A DNA stretch of 12,045 nt from Anaerobacillus sp. (GCA_007120055.1 SKOL01000082.1:1-12045), one strand, 5' to 3'. Shown: positions 1 to 7,489, counted from the first letter of the stretch. Notes: a model not told the origin generated them from the sequence alone. Made by a program: numbers and translations.

Positions 1-1775
1 CTGCTTTTATAGGTGTTGCTGTTGATCTTATTAATTTTGAAGAAAAGTACCGTTCGGTTATTTCTAATTTGCTAGGTCATGTCATTGTTGCTAAAGATTT
101 AGTAGGTGCCAACGAATTAGCTAAATTACTTCAATATAAAAATCGTATTGTAACTGTTGAAGGTGATGTCGTTAATCCTGGTGGTTCAATGAGTGGTGGG
201 AGTATAAAACAAAATGGCAGCCAGATTTTAGGACGCCAACGTGAACTGGATGAGTTAATAACTAAACTTGCGCAAATAGAAAAGCAAACAGAGTTGATGG
301 AAAATAAAGTTAATGAACTAAGAGTAGAGAGGCAAACGAAAGAAACATTATTAGAGAGCTTACGAAAAGAAGGAGAACAGCTCCGAACTGAAGAGCACGA
401 ATTGAAAGCAAATCTCCGTGAATATGAAATTGAAGTTAATAATTTAAATGAACGTTTGTCTTTATACGATAAAGAGAAAGCTAATTTTGAACATGAAGTT
501 ATTGAAATAGAAAAGAAAATAGCTTTACTTAACGAAAATTTAGTTAAAGCAGAACAGTTAAAAGAACAGTTAGATCATCAAGTGAAAACTTTGACTGAAA
601 AAAAGAAAACACAACAAACATCAAAACAGTCACTAAATGAATTTATTACCGAGCTGAAGGTTAAAGTAGCAAAAGAAGAAGAACAGTATCGAAATCAAAA
701 AGAGCGGGTAATTACCTTAGAAAAAGAGCAATCGATGTTAGAGCTCGAGTTAAAGGAAACTGAGGAGGGATATTGGCTTTTAGAGAGAGAAATGAATAAT
801 AACACAAATGGAGAAGAATCTCTTGATGAAATGATAGAAAAGAAACGTTACGAAAAAGACCTTACTTTCAAGCTCATCCAAGAACGACGGCAAGAAAGAA
901 TCGACATACAAAATGCTCACGACGACTTAGAAAGAGAGCTAAAGGAAAAGAAGCGCAACCAAAAACAGCTAGCTGATTATCTCCATACAGAAGAAGTGAG
1001 GGTTACCCGTTTGGATGTTGAACTTGAAAACCGCCTAAAAAAGCTATCAACTGACTATGAAATTAGTTTTGAAGCAGCTAAAGCAAAATACCCTTTACCG
1101 GATGATGCTAAGGCTTCAAGAGAAAGAGTAAAGCTCATTAAACTAGCGATTGATGAGTTAGGGACAGTTAACTTAGGTGCAATAGATGAATATAGTCGCG
1201 TATCAGAACGGTTTTCATTTTTGACAGAACAAAAGGGAGATTTACAAGAAGCAAAAGAAACACTATTCCAAGTGATTAAAGAAATGGATCTAGAAATGTC
1301 AACTCGCTTTGAAGCAACGTTTTTACAAATAAAAAGTCAGTTTCAAAATGTGTTTAAAGAGCTTTTCGGCGGAGGGCAAGCTGACCTTCAACTTAATCAT
1401 CCAGACAACATTTTGGAAACCGGTGTAGATATCGTAGCTCAACCCCCAGGGAAAAAACTTCAACATTTAGCATTGTTATCAGGAGGCGAGCGAGCATTAA
1501 CCGCCATTGCACTTCTTTTTGCCATATTAAAGGTTCGCCCGGTTCCGTTTTGTGTGTTAGATGAAGTGGAAGCAGCATTAGATGAAGCAAATGTAAGTAG
1601 ATTTGCGAATTATTTAAAAGATTTCAGTAAAGAAACTCAATTCATCGTTGTTACACACCGGAAAGGAACGATGGAAGAGGCGGATGTTTTATACGGCGTG
1701 ACGATGCAAGAATCTGGTGTGTCAAAGTTAGTATCAGTCAGGTTAGAAGAAACGAGTGAATTGATTACTACTTAG
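1..1775 (+). CDS. smc: Chromosome partition protein SMC, C-terminal half (5' truncated by window)
   Basis: The frame is open from the window edge (first whole codon at 3) to TAG at 1773-1775, giving 590 visible residues. Full-length SMC is about 1190, so the N-terminal head, first coiled coil and part of the hinge lie outside. Visible in order: the end of the hinge, with the glycine-rich GGSMSGGS at residues 60-67; a long charged Glu/Lys-rich coiled-coil arm to about residue 400; then the C-terminal ATPase head. The head has the ABC signature LSGGE at about 492-496, a Walker B stretch ending VLDEVEAALDE, and the switch histidine in VVTHRKGTME. SMC is the ATPase of the SMC-ScpA-ScpB condensin that compacts and separates replicated chromosomes; the signature and Walker B motifs here pair with the N-terminal Walker A to form the ATP sites. 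The internal TTG at 69 is not a start, because the hinge reads through it. ftsY follows after 119 bp. Confidence 0.98.
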   Translation, partial: AFIGVAVDLINFEEKYRSVISNLLGHVIVAKDLVGANELAKLLQYKNRIVTVEGDVVNPGGSMSGGSIKQNGSQILGRQRELDELITKLAQIEKQTELMENKVNELRVERQTKETLLESLRKEGEQLRTEEHELKANLREYEIEVNNLNERLSLYDKEKANFEHEVIEIEKKIALLNENLVKAEQLKEQLDHQVKTLTEKKKTQQTSKQSLNEFITELKVKVAKEEEQYRNQKERVITLEKEQSMLELELKETEEGYWLLEREMNNNTNGEESLDEMIEKKRYEKDLTFKLIQERRQERIDIQNAHDDLERELKEKKRNQKQLADYLHTEEVRVTRLDVELENRLKKLSTDYEISFEAAKAKYPLPDDAKASRERVKLIKLAIDELGTVNLGAIDEYSRVSERFSFLTEQKGDLQEAKETLFQVIKEMDLEMSTRFEATFLQIKSQFQNVFKELFGGGQADLQLNHPDNILETGVDIVAQPPGKKLQHLALLSGGERALTAIALLFAILKVRPVPFCVLDEVEAALDEANVSRFANYLKDFSKETQFIVVTHRKGTMEEADVLYGVTMQESGVSKLVSVRLEETSELITT

Positions 1776-1873
1776 TTTTGAGATAAGTGAGTTTTGAGTG
1801 CAGAGTGTTGAGTGATGAGTTGATGAAAACCAAACCTCGAAGCGAAGCTTTCAAAACTCAAAACTCAAAACTT
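1774..1873. repeat. Heptad-repeat element H1 between smc and ftsY
   Basis: Starting at the smc stop codon, the gap is built from 7-bp units. Five consecutive units of form GAGTNNN occupy 1789-1823. On the right, AAAACTC repeats at 1853-1859 and 1860-1866 with a partial third copy to 1872. The right units are the reverse complement of GAGTTTT, so the arms can pair: GAGTTTTGAG at 1789-1798 matches CTCAAAACTC at 1857-1866 perfectly. The middle (about 1826-1850) is less repetitive and contains a small AAGC/GCTT hairpin. The element ends just before the ftsY ribosome binding site. It has no coding signature. It may act as a transcript-end structure or be a dispersed repeat; which one is unknown. 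Confidence 0.7.
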
Positions 1874-1894
1874 TAATACTTAGGAGGAATTAAA

Positions 1895-2884
1895 ATGAGT
1901 TTTTTCAAAAAGCTTAAAGAAAAAATCACACAGCAAACAGATACAGTAACAGAGAAGTTTAAAGACGGTTTAACGAAAACGAGAGACTCTTTTGTTGGTG
2001 CAATGAATGATCTCGTAAAAAATTATCGTAGTGTAGATGAAGAATTTTTTGAAGAGTTAGAAGAGCTTTTAATAAGTGCAGACGTTGGTGTAGTTACAGT
2101 GATGGAGCTTATTGATGAATTGAAAGATGTTGCTAGAACACGTAATATCAAAAGTTCTGAAGAGCTTCAACCTGTTATTTCTGAAAAACTTGCTGAGTTA
2201 TTACAGAAGTCAGAAGAAGATACGAGAGTAAACATTCAAGAAAATGGAATGACTGTTATTTTGTTTGTCGGAGTTAACGGAGTAGGAAAAACGACGACGA
2301 TAGGAAAGCTAGCAAATAAATATAAACAAGAAGGAAAGTCTGTTCTTCTCGCTGCTGGTGACACTTTCCGAGCTGGAGCTATCGAGCAACTTGAAGTTTG
2401 GGGAGAGCGCGTCGGTGTAGATGTCATTAAGCAACAATCAGGCTCAGACCCGGCAGCGGTAATGTTTGATGCTGTTCAAGCCGCTAAGTCGCGCAGTGTA
2501 GATGTTCTTTTATGTGATACTGCCGGTCGCCTGCAAAACAAAGTAAACTTAATGAATGAACTTGAAAAAGTAAAGCGAGTCATTGAGCGAGAAGTTCCTG
2601 GCGCTCCTCATGAAGTTTTACTCGTTTTAGACGCAACTACTGGGCAAAATGCGATGAATCAGGCGAAAACATTCGGCAAAGCGACCGATGTATCAGGAAT
2701 TGTTTTAACAAAGCTCGATGGAACAGCAAAAGGTGGAATTGTTTTAGCCATTCGCCATGAGTTAGATATCCCAGTAAAATTCGTCGGTTTAGGAGAAAAA
2801 GTCGACGATCTCCAAGAATTTGAAGCAGAACAATTTGTTTACGGCTTGTTTTCTGAAGTGTTGGAAGAAGCGGAGACGGAGTAA
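1895..2884 (+). CDS. ftsY: Signal recognition particle receptor FtsY (SRP GTPase)
   Basis: FtsY is the membrane-associated receptor that docks Ffh-bound ribosome-nascent chain complexes; the two GTPases activate each other and hand the chain to SecYEG. The protein is 329 aa, the length I recall for the B. subtilis protein. Residues 1-35 are a basic amphipathic stretch, as expected for the short lipid-binding N terminus of Gram-positive FtsY. The helical N domain follows to about 110. The NG GTPase domain shows G1 GVNGVGKT at 126-133, DTFRAGA at 156-162, DTAGR at 208-212, TKLD at 272-275 and GLGE at 298-301, all intact. The ATG at 1895 follows a strong GGAGG site at ideal spacing. It lies downstream of smc as in Bacillus. 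No clear promoter is visible in the gap, so co-transcription with smc is likely. Confidence 0.98.
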   Translation: MSFFKKLKEKITQQTDTVTEKFKDGLTKTRDSFVGAMNDLVKNYRSVDEEFFEELEELLISADVGVVTVMELIDELKDVARTRNIKSSEELQPVISEKLAELLQKSEEDTRVNIQENGMTVILFVGVNGVGKTTTIGKLANKYKQEGKSVLLAAGDTFRAGAIEQLEVWGERVGVDVIKQQSGSDPAAVMFDAVQAAKSRSVDVLLCDTAGRLQNKVNLMNELEKVKRVIEREVPGAPHEVLLVLDATTGQNAMNQAKTFGKATDVSGIVLTKLDGTAKGGIVLAIRHELDIPVKFVGLGEKVDDLQEFEAEQFVYGLFSEVLEEAETE

Positions 2885-2886
2885 CT

Positions 2887-2985
2887 TAAATGTAAAATGT
2901 AAAATGTAAAATTGGCTGTGGGTTATGCTACGAGGCGTTACTTTTACTAATTTTTAATTTTGAATTATGAATTGTAAATTCAAAT
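2887..2985. repeat. Heptad-repeat element H2 after ftsY
   Basis: The sequence begins two bases after the ftsY stop. The left part is TGTAAAA repeated in 7-bp register over 2891-2912. The right part (2951-2985) divides into five degenerate heptads: TTTTTAA, TTTTGAA, TTATGAA, TTGTAAA, TTCAAAT. The central 35-40 bp are non-repetitive and more GC-rich. Size, position directly after a stop codon, and 7-bp periodic ends around a unique core all match element H1 after smc, although the heptad itself differs. No ORF is supported. Confidence 0.6.
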
Positions 2986-2996
2986 ACTTTTCAAGA

Positions 2997-3122
2997 TATC
3001 TAGTTGCGGTGGCTAGGTCCTCGAAAACTTCACCTTCCCCCCAAAAAGGCAAAAAGCGCCTTGTGGGGGGGAAGGCGCCAGTTTTTGTCGGACCTGAGCA
3101 AGCCACCTTCACTTTTCGTATC
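2997..3122. repeat. Long hairpin repeat element E1 (structured family, copy 1)
   Basis: An extended imperfect palindrome can fold end to end. The outer stem GGTGGCT (3008-3014) pairs with AGCCACC (3101-3107). Stem AGGTCC (3015-3020) pairs with GGACCT (3090-3095), leaving the 5-nt bulge GAGCA (3096-3100) on the 3' side. AAAACT (3024-3029) pairs with AGTTTT (3080-3085). CCTTCCCCCC (3033-3042) pairs with GGGGGGAAGG (3066-3075). The tip is AAGGC / loop AAAAAGC / GCCTT (3046-3062). The flanks TCTAG (2999-3003) and CTTTTC (3112-3117) match those of the element at 8113-8233. It lies between ftsY and the ylxM promoter and has no terminal T-run, so it is not a classical terminator. Confidence 0.85.
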
Positions 3123-3137
3123 TGTTAAGAAAAAAAC

Positions 3138-3166
3138 TTGACACTAATTTCACTGTCGTGTATTAT
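3138..3166 (+). promoter_or_regulatory. Sigma-A type promoter for ylxM-ffh
   Basis: TTGACA at 3138-3143 is a perfect -35. It is followed by a 17-bp spacer and TATTAT at 3161-3166 (five of six consensus bases). Predicted transcription start is near 3173, about 36 nt before the ylxM GTG. This is the clearest promoter in the window and separates ylxM-ffh transcription from smc-ftsY. Confidence 0.8.
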
Positions 3167-3208
3167 GAATACTTGTAAAGGGATTTCACTTAACAGGGGG
3201 TTGTTTTC

Positions 3209-3538
3209 GTGTTAGAAAAAACGCTGAGAATGAATTATCTTTTTGATTTTTATCAAAGCTTACTAACTACGAAGCAACGAAAATACATGGAATTGTATTA
3301 CCTTGACGATTGGTCGTTAGGTGAAATTGCTGAAGAATTTGAAGTTAGTCGTCAAGCCGTTTATGATAATATTAAAAGAACTGAAAATATGCTGGAGGAA
3401 TACGAAGGGAAATTAAACCTTTTCGCTAAATTCCAAGAGCGTACGAAGCTTATTGAAAATTTAAAAACGGCGATAGAGAAAGACGTACCGACTAAAGATA
3501 TATTATTGATCGTCGATTCTCTTGAGAGGTTAGACTAG
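3209..3538 (+). CDS. ylxM: YlxM/p13-like putative SRP-associated DNA-binding protein
   Basis: This 109-aa protein starts at GTG (3209), preceded by AGGGGGT with about 8 nt spacing; no in-frame ATG precedes Arg7-Met8. The middle carries a helix-turn-helix of the sigma-70 region 4 type: [20 protein letters not shown] at about residues 36-55. It is followed by a coiled C-terminal part rich in Glu and Lys. The N-terminal segment [13 protein letters not shown] is typical of the family. YlxM genes sit directly before ffh across Firmicutes, and the streptococcal homologue has been reported to bind SRP components and modulate the GTPases, so a role in the SRP pathway is inferred from family and context. 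The stop codon overlaps the ffh ribosome binding site (TAGGAGG at 3536-3542), suggesting translational coupling. Confidence 0.95.
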   Translation: MLEKTLRMNYLFDFYQSLLTTKQRKYMELYYLDDWSLGEIAEEFEVSRQAVYDNIKRTENMLEEYEGKLNLFAKFQERTKLIENLKTAIEKDVPTKDILLIVDSLERLD

Positions 3539-3550
3539 GAGGCGACAAAT

Positions 3551-4897
3551 ATGGCATTTGAAGGTTTAGCTGATCGCTTACAAAGTACTTTAAGTAAAAT
3601 TAAAGGAAAAGGTAAGGTAACTGAAGCAGATGTAAAAACGATGATGCGCGAAGTTCGATTAGCATTACTAGAAGCAGATGTTAATTTTAAAGTTGTAAAA
3701 GATTTTATTGCAAATGTTAAAGAGCGAGCAGTAGGGCAAGAAGTGTTAAAAAGCCTTACGCCGGGACAACAAGTCATTAAAGTGGTTAATGAAGAGCTTA
3801 CTAAACTAATGGGGGGAGAGCAAAGCAAAATTGCTGTTGCTAAAAAACCACCAACAGTTGTAATGATGGTAGGACTTCAAGGTGCCGGTAAAACAACGAC
3901 TACCGGAAAGTTAGCGAATCATTTGCGAAAAAGCTATAATCGTAAACCGTTACTTGTAGCTGCTGATATTTATCGTCCAGCGGCGATTAAACAGCTCGAA
4001 ACGCTAGGAAGTCAACTGGACATGCCTGTATTCTCATTAGGCGATCAAGTAAGTCCGGTAGAAATTGCCAAACAAGCGATAGAAAAAGCAAAAGAAGAGC
4101 ATCACGACTATGTATTAATTGATACTGCAGGTCGACTGCATATTGATGAGTCATTGATGGGAGAATTGCAACAAGTTAAAGATGCTGTAAACCCTGATGA
4201 AATTTTACTTGTCGTTGATGCGATGACAGGTCAAGATGCGGTTAATGTAGCAGAAAGCTTTAATGAGCAACTAGATATCACTGGGGTAGTTTTAACGAAG
4301 TTAGATGGTGACACTCGTGGTGGTGCGGCTCTTTCGGTAAAAGCGGTAACGAATACTCCTGTAAAGTTTGCGGGGATGGGCGAGAAATTAGACGCCTTAG
4401 AACCGTTTCACCCTGATCGAATGGCATCTAGAATTTTAGGGATGGGCGACGTATTAACGCTAATTGAAAAAGCACAAACAACCGTCGATGAAGAAAAAGC
4501 ACGTGAGCTTGAAAAGAAAATGCGAACGGCTGACATTACTTTTGATGACTTCCTAGACCAGTTATCACAAGTTCGTAATATGGGTCCTCTAGATGAGTTA
4601 CTAGGGATGATGCCTGGCGCGAACAAAATGAAGGGATTAAAAAATGTCCAAGTTGATGAAAAGCAAATAGGGCATATTGAAGCGATTGTTAGATCGATGA
4701 CAAAAGCTGAAAAAGAAAATCCAACGATTTTAAATGCAAGTCGTAGGAAAAGAATTGCGAAAGGTAGTGGAACTTCGATTCAAGAAGTTAATCGACTTAT
4801 TAAGCAGTTTGATGAGATGAAGAAAATGATGAAGCAAATGTCAGGTATGACAGCTAAAGGAAAGAAAAAAGGGAAATTAAAATTTCCGTTTATGTAA
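3551..4897 (+). CDS. ffh: Signal recognition particle protein Ffh (SRP54)
   Basis: Ffh is the cytosolic GTPase of the bacterial SRP; with the scRNA/4.5S RNA it binds signal sequences emerging from the ribosome. The length, 448 aa, is typical. The N domain spans about 1-95. The G domain shows GLQGAGKT (108-115), DIYRPAA (139-145), DTAGR (191-195) and TKLDGDTRGG (249-258). The methionine-rich M domain starts near 296. It includes the RNA-binding helix-turn-helix around SRRKRIAKGSGTS (397-409) and MKKMMKQMSGM (423-433), which supplies flexible Met side chains for signal-sequence binding, and ends in a basic Lys-rich tail. The ATG at 3551 follows AGGAGGCG with good spacing and lies 12 bp after the ylxM stop. 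The SRP RNA gene is not in this window. Confidence 0.99.
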   Translation: MAFEGLADRLQSTLSKIKGKGKVTEADVKTMMREVRLALLEADVNFKVVKDFIANVKERAVGQEVLKSLTPGQQVIKVVNEELTKLMGGEQSKIAVAKKPPTVVMMVGLQGAGKTTTTGKLANHLRKSYNRKPLLVAADIYRPAAIKQLETLGSQLDMPVFSLGDQVSPVEIAKQAIEKAKEEHHDYVLIDTAGRLHIDESLMGELQQVKDAVNPDEILLVVDAMTGQDAVNVAESFNEQLDITGVVLTKLDGDTRGGAALSVKAVTNTPVKFAGMGEKLDALEPFHPDRMASRILGMGDVLTLIEKAQTTVDEEKARELEKKMRTADITFDDFLDQLSQVRNMGPLDELLGMMPGANKMKGLKNVQVDEKQIGHIEAIVRSMTKAEKENPTILNASRRKRIAKGSGTSIQEVNRLIKQFDEMKKMMKQMSGMTAKGKKKGKLKFPFM

Positions 4898-4928
4898 AGT
4901 TTTTTTACTTTACTAGTTTTCAACTAGT
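4894..4928 (+). terminator. Weak stem-loops downstream of ffh
   Basis: Two small hairpins follow the ffh stop. GTAAAG (4894-4899) can pair with CTTTAC (4908-4913) around a T-rich loop. ACTAGTT (4912-4918) pairs perfectly with AACTAGT (4922-4928) around TTC. They overlap by two bases. A loose T-rich stretch (GAGTTTTATG) follows rather than a clean U-tract. This could give partial attenuation before rpsP rather than full termination. Confidence 0.35.
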
Positions 4929-4945
4929 GAGTTTTATGATATTAT
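4917..4945 (+). promoter_or_regulatory. Possible promoter for rpsP
   Basis: TTTTCA (4917-4922), 17 bp, then TATTAT (4940-4945) gives a moderate sigma-A match (four and five of six bases). TATGAT at 4935-4940 is an alternative -10 without a convincing -35. The candidate overlaps the ACTAGTT hairpin. It would start a transcript about 30 nt before the rpsP start codon. Confidence 0.35.
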
Positions 4946-4983
4946 ACCTAATTGTGTGAATTAAATTTGGAGGTGAAACACAA

Positions 4984-5256
4984 ATGGCAGTAAAAATTCG
5001 TCTAAAACGTATGGGTTCAAATAAAGCACCTTTTTATCGTGTAGTAGTTGCTAACTCACGTTCACCGCGTGATGGTCGTTTTATCGAGGAGATTGGCACA
5101 TACAATCCACTAGTTAACCCTGTAGAATTTAAGGTTAACGAAGAGAAAGCTTTAAAATGGATGCTTGATGGCGCTAAGCCTTCTGACACAGTACGTAACC
5201 TTTTCTCAAACGTTGGTTTAATGGAAAAGTTACACAATGCAAAAAATGAAAAGTAA
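4984..5256 (+). CDS. rpsP: 30S ribosomal protein S16
   Basis: The 90-aa basic protein has the S16 signature at its N terminus: [19 protein letters not shown], followed by [19 protein letters not shown] and the YNP motif. S16 binds 16S rRNA early and stabilises the body and platform of the 30S subunit. The ATG at 4984 follows GGAGGTG (4969-4975) with 8 nt spacing. khpA follows closely. The ffh-rpsP-khpA-ylqD-rimM-trmD-rplS order is the standard one in Bacillus and couples SRP with ribosome biogenesis genes. Confidence 0.99.
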   Translation: MAVKIRLKRMGSNKAPFYRVVVANSRSPRDGRFIEEIGTYNPLVNPVEFKVNEEKALKWMLDGAKPSDTVRNLFSNVGLMEKLHNAKNEK

Positions 5257-5319
5257 TTAATACTTTTCAGCAAAAAGAAACGTAGGCTTCTTACTAATTT
5301 CGTAAGGGGAATGATAAAA

Positions 5320-5547
5320 ATGAAAGAGTTAGTCGAAACCATTGCAAAAGCTCTTGTCGATCATCCCGAAGACGTTCATGTGAAGGAAGTTGAACATGAA
5401 CAGTCCTTGACTTTACAACTATCAGTCCATGCATCAGATATGGGAAAAGTTATTGGCAAGCAAGGACGAATTGCGAAAGCGATTCGCTCGGTTGTGTATG
5501 CAGCTGGCGCAAATCATAAAAAGCGTATAAATCTAGAAATACTTTAG
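5320..5547 (+). CDS. khpA: KH-domain RNA-binding protein KhpA (YlqC)
   Basis: This 75-aa single KH-domain protein contains GKVIGKQGRIAKAIR (about residues 42-56), including the GxxG loop (GKQG) that contacts RNA. The N-terminal LVDHPEDVHV is also characteristic. KhpA pairs with KhpB/Jag in Gram-positives and affects cell division, envelope synthesis and RNA metabolism. I chose ATG 5320 over the ATG at 5311 because the Shine-Dalgarno AAGGGGA (5304-5310) abuts 5311 with no spacer but lies 9 nt before 5320. CTTAC (5290-5294) can pair with GTAAG (5302-5306), which would partly cover the ribosome binding site. The gene ends at a terminator that overlaps its stop codon. Confidence 0.93.
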   Translation: MKELVETIAKALVDHPEDVHVKEVEHEQSLTLQLSVHASDMGKVIGKQGRIAKAIRSVVYAAGANHKKRINLEIL

Positions 5548-5575
5548 GGCAAGAGGGCTATCCTCTGCCCTTTTT
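5547..5575 (+). terminator. Intrinsic terminator after khpA
   Basis: GGGCAAGAGG (5547-5556) pairs with CCTCTGCCC (5562-5570), with one bulged base and a short loop, followed by TTTTT (5571-5575). It begins at the last base of the khpA stop codon, so the rpsP-khpA transcript should largely end here. The ylqD group then needs either read-through or its own promoter. Confidence 0.85.
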
Positions 5576-5608
5576 ACTTTAAAAGATAAAAAAGTATAAA
5601 AAAATTAG

Positions 5609-5628
5609 AAACTGTCTAGCTTCAGCGC
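5609..5628 (+). repeat. Remnant left end of the E-type hairpin repeat
   Basis: Twenty bases (AAACTGTCTAGCTTCAGCGC) are identical to 8109-8128, the left end of the full repeat at 8113-8233. The rest of the element is missing. The join reads GCGCTTA, which is also what the right end of the full copy contains (GGCGCTTACG). A deletion between the two GCGC motifs of an ancestral full copy would explain this. Confidence 0.75.
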
Positions 5629-5642
5629 TTAAACCCTGTAAT

Positions 5643-5715
5643 TATAATATTTTATAAAAATGTGTTAAAATTAAATAAATTTCTAATCTATTATTTTTAT
5701 ATTGTGATTTATAAT
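5643..5715 (+). promoter_or_regulatory. AT-rich candidate promoter region for ylqD-rimM-trmD
   Basis: The gap after the khpA terminator contains several -10-like boxes: TATAAT at 5643-5648, an extended -10 TGTTAAAAT at 5663-5671, and TATAAT at 5710-5715. None has a good -35 at 16-18 bp, and the last would leave only about 12 nt before the start codon. A promoter is expected here because of the terminator upstream, but I cannot say which box is used. Confidence 0.3.
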
Positions 5716-5733
5716 TAATGATTGGGGTGCATT

Positions 5734-6141
5734 ATGAAAGTTATTAAAAAAGTTGTTGTGAAGCAAGTTTTGACGAAAATTAGGAAACAACTAATGATGG
5801 AAGACTATTTAAAGAAGAAAAAACAAGTAGAGAAAGAAATTAAACAACTTGAGTTTCAGTTACATAAAAAGCTTAAAGCGAGTAAAAACAACTTTGAATA
5901 TCAAAATGCCCTCAAATCTTCATTTAATAAAGAGATCAAAGAACGGAACGATAAAGTGAAGATTATTGATTTTCAAATAGGGCAGTTAAATGACTTAGAA
6001 ATCGGTACAGAGATTAAAGAACAAACCGTCGATACCTTATTTGAATTAAAAGTTGGTGACGATTGGGACGCGTTTATTAATAAAACAGAAATTATTATTA
6101 AGGATGGCATTGTTCATGAAATCCGTGAAGGAGGAAATTAG
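5734..6141 (+). CDS. ylqD: YlqD family protein of unknown function
   Basis: The 135-aa protein matches the YlqD family of Bacillaceae: an N-terminal MKVIKKVVVKQVLT strand, a central highly charged Lys/Glu coiled-coil-like region (about residues 25-80), and a C-terminal beta-like domain ending in IIIKDGIVHEIREG. Its biochemical function is not known. Its fixed place between khpA and rimM suggests a link to ribosome biogenesis, which is guilt by association only. I chose ATG 5734 because GGGGTG (5724-5729) lies just before it, although the spacing is short; an in-frame TTG at 5722 has no ribosome binding site. rimM is in the same frame, two codons after the TAG. Confidence 0.88.
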   Translation: MKVIKKVVVKQVLTKIRKQLMMEDYLKKKKQVEKEIKQLEFQLHKKLKASKNNFEYQNALKSSFNKEIKERNDKVKIIDFQIGQLNDLEIGTEIKEQTVDTLFELKVGDDWDAFINKTEIIIKDGIVHEIREGGN

Positions 6142-6147
6142 AAGCAA

Positions 6148-6666
6148 ATGATCAAATGGTTTAATGTAGGAAAAGTTGTTAATACTCATGGAGTAAGGGG
6201 CGAAGTTCGAGTCATCGCTACTACTGATTTTCCAGAAGAGCGATTTACGGTTGGCTCAAAACTATATTTAGAACACGAAAACTTAAATGGCAAGTTACCT
6301 CTCATCGTAACTAGTCATCGTGAACATAAAAATTTCAATTTGTTAACCTTTGAAAATTATCCAAATATTAATGATGTAGAAGCATTTAAAGGTGGTATTT
6401 TACAAATAAGAGAAGATCAGCTTTCAGATCTAGATGAAGAAGAGTATTATTACTATGAAATCATTGGATGCGATGTTATGACTGAAGAAGGAGAGCATCT
6501 TGGAAAGATTAAAGAAATTTTATCCCCAGGTGCGAATGATGTTTGGGTGATTCAAAGAAAAAATGGTGGAAAAGATTTATTGATCCCATACATAGAACAA
6601 GTTGTTAAAAAAGTAAATGTCAACGAAAAAGAAGTGGTTATTCATTTAATGGAAGGTCTTGAATAA
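6148..6666 (+). CDS. rimM: Ribosome maturation factor RimM
   Basis: The 172-aa protein has the two RimM domains. The N-terminal beta barrel starts [19 protein letters not shown]. The C-terminal PRC-barrel spans about residue 95 to the end and includes [20 protein letters not shown] and PGANDVWVI. RimM binds S19 and the 30S head and assists late 16S rRNA processing and assembly. The start is the first ATG after the in-frame ylqD stop two codons upstream. The only strong Shine-Dalgarno, AAGGAGG at about 6128-6133, lies inside the ylqD end, about 14 nt away, so translation is probably coupled to ylqD. The stop TAA is immediately followed by the trmD ATG. Confidence 0.98.
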   Translation: MIKWFNVGKVVNTHGVRGEVRVIATTDFPEERFTVGSKLYLEHENLNGKLPLIVTSHREHKNFNLLTFENYPNINDVEAFKGGILQIREDQLSDLDEEEYYYYEIIGCDVMTEEGEHLGKIKEILSPGANDVWVIQRKNGGKDLLIPYIEQVVKKVNVNEKEVVIHLMEGLE

Positions 6667-7404
6667 ATGCGCTTTGATATATTAACTTTATTCCCGGAAA
6701 TGTTTACTGGGGTTCTTGGTAATTCGATTTTAAAAAAAGCTGCTGAAAAACAACTTGTGTCCTATAATATTGTTGATTTTAGAGATTTTTCAGAGGATAA
6801 ACATCAACGCGTCGATGATTATCCTTATGGTGGAGGAGGGGGAATGGTTTTAACCCCGCAACCTATATTTGATGCGCTCGATCACGTTACAAAAAATGTC
6901 GATACGAATAAACGGAAAGTAATTTTGTTGTGTCCACAAGGAGAACGCTATACTCAAAAAAAGGCTGAAGAGCTCGCTCAATGTGAACAATTAATTTTTA
7001 TTTGTGGTCATTATGAAGGCTATGATGAAAGAATTCGAGAGCACCTTGTTACCGATGAGATTTCAATTGGCGACTATGTCCTAACTGGTGGGGAATTAGG
7101 TGCTATGGTAATTATAGATAGTGTTTCGAGACTTTTACCGGGAGTTTTAGGGAATGAAACATCTGCAGTAACAGATTCTTTTAGTAGTGGTTTATTAGAA
7201 TACCCACATTACACTCGTCCTGTTGATTTTCGGGGTTTTAAAGTTCCAGATGTACTTACTTCTGGGCACCATAAAAATATCGAAGAATGGCGTCATAAAG
7301 AAGCGCTAAAACGGACACTAACAAGAAGGCCAGATCTTATTAAAGATCGAGAACTATCTGACAAAGAAAAATTGTGGTTGCAATCTTTAGAGATAGAAGA
7401 ATAA
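6667..7404 (+). CDS. trmD: tRNA (guanine-N1)-methyltransferase TrmD
   Basis: TrmD is a SAM-dependent SPOUT-class enzyme that methylates G37 of tRNAs reading CNN codons and prevents +1 frameshifting. The 245-aa protein shows the N-terminal [11 protein letters not shown]; the YPYGGGGGM loop (53-60); [10 protein letters not shown] (114-123) and [14 protein letters not shown] (134-147), which build the trefoil-knot SAM site; and [15 protein letters not shown] (171-185), preceded by the likely catalytic Asp170. The C-terminal helical domain binds tRNA. There is no gap to rimM: GGAAGG (6652-6657) lies inside rimM. The rimM-trmD pairing is highly conserved in bacteria. Confidence 0.99.
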   Translation: MRFDILTLFPEMFTGVLGNSILKKAAEKQLVSYNIVDFRDFSEDKHQRVDDYPYGGGGGMVLTPQPIFDALDHVTKNVDTNKRKVILLCPQGERYTQKKAEELAQCEQLIFICGHYEGYDERIREHLVTDEISIGDYVLTGGELGAMVIIDSVSRLLPGVLGNETSAVTDSFSSGLLEYPHYTRPVDFRGFKVPDVLTSGHHKNIEEWRHKEALKRTLTRRPDLIKDRELSDKEKLWLQSLEIEE

Positions 7405-7489
7405 AAGTTAATCAAGGGTGTTTTCGTAAATATTATTGCTATTTGGATTGCCATTTCTAATAAAAAAGTCTAATAAAATAATTTAAACC

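Noticed and set aside
69..71. TTG 69 as the start of a separate protein
   Set aside because: The frame is open to the window edge and the upstream residues continue the SMC hinge.
3008..3107. Ordinary intrinsic terminator for ftsY
   Set aside because: The hairpin is 100 nt long with bulges and conserved loops and lacks a U-tract after the stem.
3535..3828. Minus-strand frame opposite ffh
   Set aside because: It lies wholly against the conserved N domain of ffh, lacks a ribosome binding site and resembles no known protein; antisense shadow.
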